From the NCBI RefSeq assembly GCF_041734735.1, contig NC_134906.1, positions 30,964,500-31,028,499 of the forward strand: 64,000 bases of DNA. The letters are read 5' to 3'. The position numbers and the translations under genes were made by a program. The notes below the pieces were generated by a model. It searched no databases and was not told the origin of the DNA. It saw only the letters and a list, made by a program, of their open reading frames with translations. This stretch comes from Babylonia areolata (Eukaryota > Mollusca > Gastropoda > Neogastropoda > Buccinidae). This document shows positions 52,170 through 64,000 of this stretch, in pieces; the first letter of the stretch is position 1; the number at the start of each line of letters is the position of its first letter.

Positions 52170-54450
52170 CTGTGTTGACACATGTACAGTACAGTGCATC
52201 CTGTGTTGACATATGTACAGTGCATTCTGTGTTGACATGTACAGTACAGTGCATCCTGTGTTGACATGTACAGTGCATCCTGTGTTGACATGTACAGTAC
52301 AGTGCATCCTGTGTTGACATATGTACAGTGCATCCTGTGTTGACATATATACAGTGCATCCTGTGTTGACATGTACAGTACAGTGCATCCTGTGTTGACA
52401 TGTACAGTACAGTGCATCCTGTGTTGACACATGTACAGTGCATCCTGTGTTGACACATGTACAGTACATCCTGTGTTGACATATGTACAGTGCATCCTGT
52501 GTTGACATGTACAGTACAGTGCATCCTGTGTTGACACATGTACAGTGCATCCTGTGTTGACACATGTACAGTACATCCTGTGTTGACATATGTACAGTGC
52601 ATCCTGTGTTGACATGTGTACAGTGCATCCTGTGTTGACATATGTACAGTACAGTGCATCCTGTGTTGACATATGTACAGTGCATCCTGTGTTGACATGT
52701 GTACAGTGCATCCTGTGTTGACATATGTACAGTACAGTGCATCCTGTGTTGACATATGTACAGTGCATCCTGTGTTGACACATGTACAGTGCATCCTGTG
52801 TTGACATATGTACAGTACAGTGCATCCTGTGTTGACACATGTACAGTGCATCCTGTGTTGACATGTACAGTACAGTGCATCCTGTGTTGACACATGTACA
52901 GTGCATCCTGTGTTGACATATGTACAGTGCATCCTGTGTTGACACATGTACAGTGCATCCTGTGTTGACATATGTACAGTGCATCCTGTGTTGACACATG
53001 TACAGTGCATCCTGTGTTGACATATGTACAGTACAGTGCATCCTGTGTTGACATATGTACAGTACAGTGCATCCTGTGTTGACATATGTACAGTGCATCC
53101 TGTGTTGACATGTACAGTACAGTGCATCCTGTGTTGACACATGTACAGTGCATCCTGTGTTGACATATGTACAGTACAGTGCATCCTGTGTTGACATGTA
53201 CAGTACAGTGCATCCTGTGTTGACACATGTACAGTGCATCCTGTGTTGACATATGTACAGTACAGTGCATCCTGTGTTGACATATGTACAGTACAGTGCA
53301 TCCTGTGTTGACATGTACAGTACAGTGCATCCTGTGTTGACACATGTACAGTGCATCCTGTGTTGACACATGTACATGTGTACAGTACAGTGCATCCTGT
53401 GTTGACATGTGTACAGTACAGTGCATCCTGTGTTGACATGTGTACAGTACAGTGCATCCTGTGTTGACATGTACAGTACAGTGCATCCTGTGTTGACACA
53501 TGTACAGTGCATCCTGTGTTGACATGTACAGTACAGTGCATCCTGTGTTGACATATGTACAGTGCATCCTGTGTTGACATATATACAGTGCATCCTGTGT
53601 TGACATGTACAGTACAGTGCATCCTGTGTTGACATATGTACAGTGCATCCTGTGTTGACATGTGTACAGTACAGTGCATCCTGTGTTGACATGTACAGTA
53701 CAGTGCATCCTGTGTTGACATATGTACGGTACATCCTGTGTTGACGTATGTACAGTGCATCCTGTGTTGACATATGTACAGTACAGTGCATCCTGTGTTG
53801 ACATATGTACAGTGCATCCTGTGTTGACATATATACAGTACATCCTGTGTTGACATATGTACAGTACAGCGCATCCTGTGTTGACAAACGTACAGTACAG
53901 TGCATCCTGTGTTGACATATGTACAGTACAGTGCATCCTGTGTTGACATATGTACAGTACAGTGCATCCTGTGTTGACATATGTACAGTACAGTGCATCC
54001 TGTGTTGACATATGTACAGTACAGCGCACCCTGTGTTGACATATGTACAGTACATCCTGTGTTGACGTATTTACAGTGCATCCTGTGTTGACAAACGTAC
54101 AGTACAGCGCATCCTGTGTTGACAAACGTACAGTACAGTGCATCCTGTGTTGACAAACGTACAGTACAGCGCATCCTGTGTTGACAAACGTACAGTACAG
54201 TGCACCCTGTGTTGACATGTACAGTACAGTGCATCCTGTGTTGACATATGTACAGTACATCCTGTGTTGATGTATGTACAGTGCATCCTGTGTTGATGTA
54301 TGTACAGTGCATCCTGTGTAGACATATGTACAGTACAGTGCATCCTGTGTTGACATATGTACAGTACAGCGCACCCTGTGTTGACATATGTACAGTACAC
54401 CCTGTGTTGACATATGTAAAGTACAGTACACCCTGTGTTGACATCACTGC
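52170..54450. repeat. 2.3-kb minisatellite, core gtgcatcctgtgttgacata
   Basis: About 80 units of 25-31 bp: gtgcatcctgtgttgacata then tgtacagtaca. A 5-bp gain (agtac) makes two length classes. Confidence 0.95.
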
Positions 54451-55011
54451 AGGACACACAGTGTGGAGAGGTGTGGACAGTTATTTCCTGTTCTGTTGAG
54501 TCAGTGGTTCAGGACATTGTGAGAATCCTCCGTGTGGACAAGTTGTCACCAGTTCAGGTGTTATGCAGTTATCAGAAAGCAGAATGTTAACACCATTTAT
54601 TTGTTAGCTATTCAGAAACAAAACTTGACTATATTTATTGTCAGTTGCGGGACCTCACAGTCTGGAGTGTGAGTGTGTGTGTGTGTGTGTTATGTCATTT
54701 TTTTCCTCTAAATTTGATAAACTTGTGTTTTTCACTGGGTTCTTATGTTTTGACATTTAGCGTGTATGTTGTGATTTTATTTGTAAAAGAAGAGGTATTT
54801 GACACAACTGTTTCAGTGTAGGCATGTGATGTGAGTTACATGTATTGCATCCAGGTGTTCATTGCTCACTATGTTCTGTTCTTCTTCAGATAGAGCCACT
54901 GATGTGATTGTTGCCAAGCCATTGCTTCTGCACCATTATTGTAACTGGATCAATTGAATTGCTTCTGCATTAATTAATATTTCAACTGGAAGTTGATGTG
55001 ATTCTCTGCAA

Positions 55012-55017
55012 AATAAA
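55012..55017 (+). terminator. Candidate polyadenylation signal of VARS1
   Basis: Canonical AATAAA with a T/GT-rich downstream region (gtttagttgatttgtg then T runs) within about 50 bp. Position and strand fit the end of VARS1. Confidence 0.5.
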
Positions 55018-55349
55018 ATGTGAATCTTCTCTCACTGAACTGATTTTATATGTAGTTTAGTTGATTTGTGTTTTTTGTTTTTTGTTTTTTTGTGTGTGTG
55101 TGTTCCTGTTCCTTTTTTGTAAGTGTATAAGATTGATTATTTTGACTAAGTCAGACATTGTTTTTGCTCCCATCTATTTCTTAAATGATAAGTGTTTGTT
55201 TGTGTGCAGGAAGTTCGAAATGTGACCAAGAGTGGTGTGTGTTTTTGTGGGAAAAGATTCCAACATCAATCACAGAAAGCAACATTGTGAGTGGGTATTC
55301 ATTGGTGATACACGTGATAAGCTAGGCCGGCACTGGTGCTAGAATTTGG

Positions 55350-57650
55350 AACCATCAGACTGCTGTGGTGTGTGTCATGAACCATCAGACTGCTGTGGTG
55401 TGTGTCATGAACCATCAGACTGCTGTGTTCAGTGTGTGTCATGAACCATCAGACTGCTGTGGTGTGTGTCATGAACCATCAGACTGCTGTGTTCAGTGTG
55501 TGTCATGAACCATCAGACTGCTGTGTTCAGTGTGGTGTGTGTCATGAACCATCAGACTGCTGTGGTGTGTGTCATGAACCATCAGACTGCTGTGGTGTGT
55601 GTCATGAACCATCAGACTGCTGTGGTGTGTGTCATGAACCATCAGACTGCTGTGGTGTGTGTCATGAACCATCAGACTGCTGTGTTCAGTGTGTGTCATG
55701 AACCATCAGACTGCTGTGTTCAGTGTGGTGTGTGTCATGAACCATCAGACTGCTGTGGTGTGTGTCATGAACCATCAGACTGCTGTGGTGTGTGTCATGA
55801 ACCATCAGACTGCTGTGTTCAGTGTGTGTCATGAACCATCAGACTGCTGTGTTCAGTGTGGTGTGTGTCATGAACCACCAGACTGCTGTGGGGTGTGTCA
55901 TGAACCATCAGACTGCCGTGGTGTGTGTCATGAACCACCAGACTGCTGTGGGGTGTGTCATGAACCATCAGACTGCCGTGGTGTGTGTCATGAACCACAG
56001 ACTGCTGTGGTGTGTGTCATGAACCACCAGACTGCTGTGGGGTGTGTCATGAACCATCAGACTGCTGTGGTGTGTGTCATGAACCATCAGACTGCTGTGT
56101 TCAGTGTGGTGTGTGTCATGAACCATCAGACTGCTGTGTTCAGTGTGGTGTGTGTCATGAACCATCAGACTGCTGTGTTCAGTGTGGTGTGTGTCATGAA
56201 CCATCAGACTGCTGTGTTCAGTATGGTGTGTATCATGAACCATCAGACTGCTGTGGTGTGTGTCATGAACCATCAGACTGCTGTGTTCAGTGTGTTGTGT
56301 GTCATGAACCACCAGACTGCTGTGGTGTGTGTCATGAACCGTCAGACTGCTGTGGGGTGTGTCATGAACCATCAGACTGCTGTGTTCAGTGTGTTGTGTG
56401 TCATGAACCACCAGACTGCTGTGGTGTGTGTCATGAACCATCAGACTGCTGTGTTCAGTGTGGTGTGTGTCATGAACCATCAGACTGCTGTGTTCAGTGT
56501 GGTGTGTGTCATGAACCGTCAGACTGCTGTGGTGTGTGTCATGAACCATCAGACTGCTGTGTTCAGTGTGGTGTGTGTCATGAACCATCAGACTGCTGTG
56601 TTGTGTGTCATGAACCGTCAGACTGCTGTGTTCAGTGTGGTGTGTGTCATGAACCGTCAGACTGCTGTGTTGTGTGTCATGAACCATCAGACTGCTGTGT
56701 TCAGTGTGTGTCATGAACCATCAGACTGCTGTGTTCAGTGTGGTGTGTGTCATGAACCGTCAGACTGCTGTGTTCAGTGTGGTGTGTGTCATGAACCGTC
56801 AGACTGCTGTGTTCAGTGTGGTGTGTGTCATGAACCGTCAGACTGCTGTGTTGTGTGTCATGAACCATCAGACTGCTGTGTTCAGTGTGTTGTGTGTCAT
56901 GAACCACCAGACTGCTGTGGTGTGTGTCATGAACCATCAGACTGCTGTGTTCAGTGTGGTGTGTGTCATGAACCATCAGACTGCTGTGTTCAGTGTGGTG
57001 TGTGTCATGAACCATCAGACTGCTGTGTTCAGTGTGGTGTGTGTCATGAACCATCAGACTGCTGTGTTCAGTGTGGTGTGTGTCATGAACCGTCAGACTG
57101 CTGTGTTGTGTGTCATGAACCATCAGACTGCTGTGTTCAGTGTGGTGTGTGTCATGAACCGTCAGACTGCTGTGGTGTGTGTCATGAACCATCAGACTGC
57201 TGTGTTCAGTGTGTGTCATGAACCATCAGACTGCTGTGGTGTGTGTCATGAACCATCAGACTGCTGTGTTCAGTGTGTGTCATGAACCATCAGACTGCTG
57301 TGTTCAGTGTGTGTCATGAACCATCAGACTGCTGTGTTCAGTGTGTGTCATGAACCGTCAGACTGCTGTGTTGTGTGTCATGAACCGTCAGACTGCTGTG
57401 TTCAGTGTGGTGTGTGTCATGAACCGTCAGACTGCTGTGTTCAGTGTGGTGTGTGTCATGAACCGTCAGACTGCTGTGTTCAGTGTGGTGTGTGTCATGA
57501 ACCATCAGACTGCTGTGTTCAGTGTGTTGTGTGTCATGAACCATCAGACTGCTGTGTTCAGTGTGGTGTGTGTCATGAACCGTCAGACTGCTGTGTTGTG
57601 TGTCATGAACCGTCAGACCGCTGTGGGGTGTGTCATGAACCGTCAGACCA
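55350..57650. repeat. 2.3-kb intergenic minisatellite, core catgaaccatcagactgctg
   Basis: Units of about 31 and 40 bp (catgaaccatcagactgctg then tggtgtgtgt, or with ttcagtg added). Lies between the VARS1 and collagen 3' ends. About 67 copies. Confidence 0.95.
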
Positions 57651-57699
57651 CTGGAGAAGAGAGAGAGGGAACACCACGCTCACACCTCAGACAGCTACA

Positions 57700-58115
57700 G
57701 TATGGCAGGCATTTGTTCAGTCAGAAGCGGTTCATGGTTCAGTCATGAGTGGTTCAGTGCATAGCGGTTTAGCCTTGAGTGGTTCATGGTTCAATGCACA
57801 ACGGTTTGGTCATGAGCAGTTGGTTCAGTGCACAGTGGTAGCCATGAGTGGATCATGGTTCAGTGCAGTGGTTCAGTAATTAGTGGTTCATGTACTGGTG
57901 CACAGGGGTTCAGTCATGAGTGGTTCATGGTTCAGTGCACAGCGGTTTGGTCATGAGCAGTTCGGTAGCCATGAGTGGATCATGGTTTAGTGCAGTGGTT
58001 CAGTAATTAGTGGTTCATGTACTGGTGCACAGGGGTTCAGTCATGAGTGGTTCATGGTTCAGCCATGAGTGGTTCATGGTTCAGTGCACAGCGGTTCAAT
58101 CCACCTTCCATCCCT
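57700..58115. repeat. Degenerate ggttcatggttcagtg repeat
   Basis: Irregular copies of ggttcatggttcagtgcaca and ggttcagtcatgagt; a 110-bp block at about 57830-57920 is repeated at about 57960-58050. Confidence 0.85.
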
Positions 58116-58149
58116 CACAAAACACAAGACAACACAGCGGGAATGGAGA

Positions 58150-59685
58150 CATGGTAAATATGTGAATTTTATTTCTTTCTTCCAGAGAGATGTTAAGTCG
58201 GTCACTCCGCATGACGACAGATGATGGCAGTGAAAGGCTTTCCTCAGCTACACACAACACATCAGAAAACAAAATGGAACGTCTGTCTGAGTCACATCAA
58301 CTGCTCCGTGACTGCGTGTGTCTGCAGATGTTCACAGCAAACCTGACAGTGGCTGCTTAACAAAACAAAACAAAACTTCTAACAATAACTTCAAACACAC
58401 TTAATTTCAAACAGAATGTTAATAATATCTGGAACCTTGCATAAAACAAAACCAGCTACAATGATGCGAAATAAAAATGAAACCGATCTCTCCACACCAA
58501 ATATACAGAGAAAGGAGGCGACAGTGCCTTCTCCTCAGCCGGGCACTCAGAGAATAGCCACTCACGCACACAGCACACAGACATCTGGTGCCGTTGGACG
58601 GAATTCACTGATAACTCTTCAACCATTCTGTCAACATCTAGGGAAACAAAATGAATGGGAGAAACAAAGGCATCATCCTTAAACTTCAACAACAAAACAA
58701 GAAAAGATAAATGGTGTAACAAAGCTCAGTAATGAGAACAGCCTTGATAAAACAACTAACAACAGAAGTCAACTCAGTGCTTTAAGGGAACCAGACTATC
58801 AGAAAAATGATCAACATGAGCATGAATATTAAGGTATGGCCTGGCCTGCTCCCCCACCCCCACCCGCCCCCAAAACTAGTGTCAATGAGAATGAGTAACA
58901 AAATATAAGCATATTTCTTTTGTCCACCAAAGATGACAGCAGCTTATAGATGAACATGTATTGGACAGTGATTTGACAGTTAAACTAAGGTGTTGCATGA
59001 AGTGTATGTTTACAGGGGCACTGTGCTGAAGCAGACTACAGGCAGCACACTGTCCATACCAGTCCAGTGAATGGTGGCCACCTAGACACGTCCTTACCTT
59101 ACAGCACACAACAAAATCGTTTCTGCACAAAAAACAACACAACAAAAACCTAGAAAACAAAAATAGAAACCTTCTGCAGCAAAGAAACATTAATGATTTC
59201 TTTCAAATCTACTGTCAGCAATAATGTGATAAAGGACTTCCATCATTGTGAGGAAGTATATATTAGCACCACAATAATCTAGCACCTTGACGTAATTACA
59301 GTACATGACAACACATACAGAAAGAGTACACAGCACAAAGTATATATCAGCACCATGAAATATTAGTACCTTCCATTAGAACATATAAAACCTTCAAAAA
59401 ATATAGAAAAAGGATATGTAGTTAAAAGTCTATATCAGCAGCATGACAAACTAGCACCCTGACAAAAACTACACAATAAAACATCTGATAAAGAGTACAC
59501 AGCAAAGCAGTAACACCACTGTCATGTATGAAGCACTGTCTGTTGATCAATGAATGAAGGACAAACAAAGACTGGATCAGTGTATGCAGCATGTCTCCAG
59601 ATCAGGACAGAAGAGAGGAGTGGTGATGCAGGACGGCCCATGAAGGGAGGTAATCCCCATGACACGGTGCCGAGCCAGGCTGCAG
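58150..59685 (-). other. Probable collagen 3' UTR
   Basis: About 1.5 kb of mostly non-repetitive, AT-rich sequence between the collagen stop and an AATAAA on the - strand at 58173-58168. No ORF with recognisable homology is seen on either strand. Unlike the surrounding DNA it contains no minisatellite. Confidence 0.55.
58168..58173 (-). terminator. Candidate polyadenylation signal of the collagen gene
   Basis: TTTATT on the + strand, that is AATAAA on the - strand, followed in the - direction by a GT-rich stretch. About 1.5 kb after the stop codon. Confidence 0.5.
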
Positions 59686-59829
59686 CTAGTGGAAGCAGAT
59701 GGGTCCAGCCTCAAAGCCAAACTTCTGCCAGTTGGCGCCGTAGTCCTTGGCCATGAAGTTGGTGATGGGCAGACGATCTAGCTTCCTGGTGCTGATCTCA
59801 AACACCGTGAAGCCGTTCTGTCGACGATC
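59686..59829 (-). CDS. Collagen COLFI terminal exon
   Basis: Acceptor ccctgaccag, 47 codons and TAG. Ends GFEAGPICFH, the family's C-terminal block with its last cysteine. Confidence 0.92.
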   Translation of the reverse strand, partial: DRRQNGFTVFEISTRKLDRLPITNFMAKDYGANWQKFGFEAGPICFH

Positions 59830-62631
59830 CTGGTCAGGGCAAGGTCAAGGTCAGTATGGAGGTCACCAAGGCAACAGTGACAGCCATGTGTGTGTGAGAT
59901 GGTTGTACAGTTTTTCACCTGCATACTGACTTGTAAAAAGAAAGGACTAACGAACATACTATCTTGCAAACTGTCCTATACGCAAATACCTTTTTTTCAG
60001 CAAATGCACGTTCCTGTTCACATCTTGAAACGATGGGGAAAGGACTATGCATGATACTGTCCCATCATTCTCATCATCACACACACACACACATCATATA
60101 GCACACGCACACACACACATCACAGCACACATCACAGCACACACACATCATAGAGCACACACACACACATCATAGAGCACACAAACACACACCATATAGC
60201 GCGCGCACACACACACACATAGAGCAGACACACACATCATAGAGCACACACACAATCATAGAGCAGACACACATAGAGCACACACACACGTCACAGCACA
60301 CACACACATCACAGCACACACACACATCACATCACATCACAGCACACACACACATCACATCACACACACACATCACAGCACACGCATTGTATAGCACACA
60401 CACATCACAGCGCACACACACATATAGCACACACATATAGCACACACACACATCACAGCACACACACATGCACACATCACATAGCATGTACACAGCTAAA
60501 CACAGCTGCCCCCATTCCCACACTGACTGTCCTGCCGTGATGAAAAAAACCATCAGTCACAGACCCCATCTGTCACCCCTCCCCTTCAGCATTCCTCCAC
60601 CATGCACACCAACACAATCATATCACACAATTACACACCTTGCACACCAACACAATCATATCACACAATTACACACCTTGCACACCAACACAATCATATC
60701 ACACAATTACACACCTTGCACACCAACACAATCACATCACACAATTACACACCATGCACACCAACACAATCACGTCACACAATTACACACCATGCACACC
60801 AACACAATCATATCACACAATTACACACCTTGCACACCAACACAATCACATCACACAATTACACACCATGCACACCAACACAATCATATCACACAATTAC
60901 ACACCTTGCACACCAACACAATCATGTCACACAATTACACACCTTGCACACCAACACAATCATATCACACAATTACACACCATGCACACCAACACAATCA
61001 TATCACACAATTACACACCTTGCACACCAACACAATCATGTCACACAATTACACACCATGCACACCAACACAATCACGTCACACAATTACACACCATGCA
61101 CACCAACACAATCACGTCACACAATTACACACCATGCACACCAACACAATCACATCACACAATTACACACCTTGCACACCAACATAATCACATCAAACAA
61201 TTACACACCATGCACACCAACACAATCATATCACACAATTACACACCATGCACACCAACACAATCACATCACACAATTACACACCTTGCACACCAACACA
61301 ATCACATCACACAATTACACACCATGCACACCAACACAATCATATCACACAATTACACACCTTGCACACCAACACAATCACATCACACAATTACACACCA
61401 ACATAATCACGTCACACAATTACACACCTTGCACACCAACATAATCATGTCACACAATTACACACCATGCACACCAACATAATCATGTCACACAATTACA
61501 CACCATGCACACCACCATAATCATGTCACACAATTACACACCATGCACACCAACACAATCACATCACACAATTACACACCATGCACACCATCATAATCAC
61601 ATCACATAATTACACACCATCACAATCACATCACACAATTACACACCATGCACACCAACATAATCACATCACACAATTACACACCATGCACACCAACACA
61701 ATCACATCACACAATACACCAACACAATCACATCACACACTATGCACACCAACACAATCACATCACACAATTACACACCATGCACACCAACACAATCACA
61801 TCACACAATTACACACCATGCACACCAACACACACAACCAATAACACACCTCACCTTACTTCCAACACACAACCAATAACATGCCTTACTTCCAACACAT
61901 ACAACCAATAACAAGCCTTACTTCCAACACATACAACCAATAACATGCCTTACTTCCAACACATACAACCAATAACACGCCTTACTTCCAACACATACAA
62001 CCAATAACACGCCTTGCTTCCAACACACATAACCAATTACACGCCTTGCTTCCAGCACATACAACCAATTACACGCCTTACTTCCAGCACACACAACCAT
62101 TAACACGCCTTCCAACACATACAACCAATAACACGCCTTGCTTCCAACACACATAACCAATTACACGCCTTACTTCCAACACATACAACCAATAACACGC
62201 CTTACTTCCAACACACACAACAAAACTACACACCTTACTTCCAACACACACAATCAAATACACACCTTACTTCCAACACAGACAACCAAGTACACACCTT
62301 ACTTCCAACACACACAATCAAGTACACACCTTACTTCCAACACGCACAACCAACTACACCTTACTTTCAACACACACATCACCCACAAATGTGTATAAAC
62401 GAGCTAGAGCCCACCAACCTGACATCCATCATGGACGACCTGGTCAGAGGAAAACTTGCTGGTGTCAAACTCAAATCTGTTGTCTCCCCTCAGCACCAGG
62501 GCATGTTTGTGGCTGTCAGCGCTCTGGTCATACCAGGCCACCGACCCAGAGCAGTAGTATGTGAAGCGCTGCGTGGCGCCCTCACTCGACAGTCGCAGCA
62601 ACTTCATCTGGACTGGACTGGCGTACTGCAT
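59686..62631 (-). CDS. Fibrillar collagen, C-propeptide (COLFI) domain, last two coding exons
   Basis: Fibrillar collagen C-propeptide, the module that trimerises procollagen chains in the ER and is normally cleaved off outside the cell. The penultimate exon is 62631 to 62419 (71 codons, phase 0): MQYASPVQMKLLRLSSEGAT, then FTYYCSGSVAWYDQ, ALVLRGDNRFEF and HDGCQ. The last exon is 59829 to 59686: DRRQNGFTVFEISTRKLDRL, PITNFMAKDYG, then KFGFEAGPICFH and TAG. These match the family blocks QM.FLRLLS, ITYHCKNSVAY, VDGC, TRLPI.D.AP and FGFDVGPVCFL. Family cysteines are kept in both exons; the usual Asn of NITYHC is replaced (RFTYYC). The triple helix lies beyond the right edge of the window. The collagen type cannot be assigned. 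Confidence 0.93.
60070..60490. repeat. CA-rich simple repeat
   Basis: (ca)n mixed with catcacagcaca and catagagcaca units, inside the collagen intron. Confidence 0.88.
60600..61835. repeat. 38-bp minisatellite in the collagen intron
   Basis: Unit caccatgcacaccaacacaa then tcacatcacacaattaca; about 32 copies. Confidence 0.95.
61836..62385. repeat. About 33-bp minisatellite next to the collagen exon donor
   Basis: Unit cacgccttacttccaacaca then tacaaccaataa; about 16 copies, ending 30 bp from the donor of the penultimate collagen exon. Confidence 0.93.
62419..62631 (-). CDS. Collagen COLFI penultimate exon
   Basis: Acceptor attgcacag, first codon ATG CAG TAC, donor cag/gttggt. 213 bp in phase 0. 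The acceptor and first nine or so exon bases are the core of the array that fills 62632-64000. The end of the exon just upstream of the donor reads DGCQ. Confidence 0.9.
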
Positions 62632-64000
62632 CTGTGCAATAATACATTACACACACTACTGTATTGCAACTGTGCATAATACATCAGAAACACAATACTG
62701 TATTACCCAAATGGTACTGCATCTGTGCAATAATACATCACACACACTACTGTATTGCATCTGTGCAATAATACATCACACACACTACTGTATTGCCCAA
62801 TGGTACTGCATCTGTGCATTAATACATCACACACAATACTGTATTACCGAATGGTACTGTATCTGTGCAATAATACATCACACACACTACTGTATTGCAA
62901 CTGTGCAATAATACATCACACACACTACTGTATTGCAACTGTGCAATAATACATCACACACACTACTGTATTGCAACTGTGCAATAATACATCACACACA
63001 CTACTGTATTACCCAATGGTACTGCATCTGTGCAAAAATACATTATACAGTATTACACTATGGAACTGTAGCTGTGCAATAATACATCATACTGTATTAG
63101 CCAATGGCACTGTATCTGTGCAATAATACATTGCACACAATACTGTATTACCGAATGGTACTGTATCTGTGCAATAATACATCACACACAACACTGTATT
63201 AACCTATGGTACTGTATCTATGCAATAATACACCACACACATTACTGTATTACCCTATGGTACTGTATCTGTGCAATAATACATTATACTGTATTACCCT
63301 ATGGTACTGTATCTGTGCAATAATACATTATACTGTATTACCCTATGGTACTGCATCTGTGCAATAATACACCACACACATTACTGTATTACCCTATGGT
63401 ACTGTATCTGTGCAATAATACATTGCACACAATACTTTATTACCGAATGGTACTGTATCTGTGCAATAATACACCACACACATTACTGTATTACCCTATG
63501 GTACTGTATCTGTGCAATAATACATTATACTGTATTACCCTATGGTACTGTATCTGTGCAATAATACATTATACTGTATTACCCTATGGTACTGTATCTG
63601 TGCAATAATACACCACACACAATACTGTATTACCGAATGGTACTGTATCTGTGCAATAATACACCACACACATTACTGTATTACCCTATGGTACTGTATC
63701 TGTGCAATAATACATTATACTGTATTACCCTATGGTACTGTATCTGTGCAATAATACACCACACACATTACTGTATTACCCTATGGTACTGTATCTGTGC
63801 AATAATACACCACACACAGGACTGTATTACCCTATGGTACTGTATCTGTGCAATAATACACCACACACATTACTGTATTACCCTATGGTACTGTATCTGT
63901 GCAATAATACACCACACATAGCACTGTATTACCCTATGGTACTGTATCTGTGCAATAATACATAGCACACAGCACTGTATTACCCAATGGTACTGTATCT
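62632..64000. repeat. Array copying the collagen exon acceptor; runs off the window
   Basis: Unit about 44-51 bp: tactgcatctgtgcaataat then acatcacacactactgtatt and acccaatgg. On the - strand this is ttgcacag/atgcagta, the true acceptor and exon start (62631). About 28 copies in the window. Confidence 0.95.

Larger units (their letters stand above)
49765..55030 (+). other. Probable VARS1 3' UTR, containing three minisatellites
   Basis: No coding sequence is supported here. The first convincing AATAAA downstream of the stop is at 55012-55017, followed by a GT-rich stretch near 55050-55110. If that site is used, the 3' UTR is about 5.2 kb and includes arrays at 50355-51070, 51160-51640 and 52170-54450. 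A nearer, weaker site could be used instead. Confidence 0.45.

Noticed and set aside
52054-54459. 800-codon - strand frame with STQDALY repeats
   Set aside because: Minisatellite artefact in the probable VARS1 3' UTR.

Overview
The window is animal nuclear DNA, most likely from a lophotrochozoan and probably a gastropod mollusc. It holds spliced genes with very long introns, non-LTR retrotransposons with RT and RNase H domains, a fibrillar collagen gene, and an interspersed repeat I associate from memory with molluscs. The species call is inference. No bacterial operon, phage or CRISPR structure is present.

Two host genes lie tail to tail. On the + strand, 908-49764 carries the last 14 coding exons of cytosolic valyl-tRNA synthetase (VARS1), from the catalytic-domain motif [17 protein letters not shown] through KMSKS and the anticodon-binding region to the C-terminal helix and a TGA stop. 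The 14 exons sum to 1,645 nt and all joins keep frame, giving 547 residues; the N-terminal half lies upstream of the window. On the - strand, 59686-62631 carries the last two coding exons of a fibrillar collagen, both in the C-propeptide (COLFI) domain. Candidate polyadenylation signals are at 55012 (+) and 58168-58173 (-).

Almost everything else is tandem repeat. About 40 separate minisatellite arrays fill the introns, the probable VARS1 3' UTR, the intergenic gap and the collagen intron. Dispersed elements are few: a decayed LINE 3' end (about 1950-2735), a LINE RNase H fragment with a 12-bp target-site duplication (15384-16439), a nested pair of LINEs (43738-46480), and a SINE-like motif (about 47460-47945). 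An antisense two-exon gene of unknown identity (17485 down to 14648) sits inside a VARS1 intron and is split by the RNase H LINE. A second unidentified insert (23221-25140) splits one minisatellite array.

The most striking observation is that many arrays are built from copies of the neighbouring exon edge, including its splice site. VARS1 donors are copied at exons 4, 6, 8, 9, 10 and 13, acceptors at exons 3, 12 and 13, and the entire terminal exon is present five times. The collagen exon acceptor is copied in the same way. Some units form complete acceptor-exon-donor cassettes (five in-frame 27-nt units before exon 12), and the exon-13 acceptor units each carry a perfect 15-bp inverted repeat. 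These repeated splice signals could affect splicing; I can show the sequence structure but not the transcripts.
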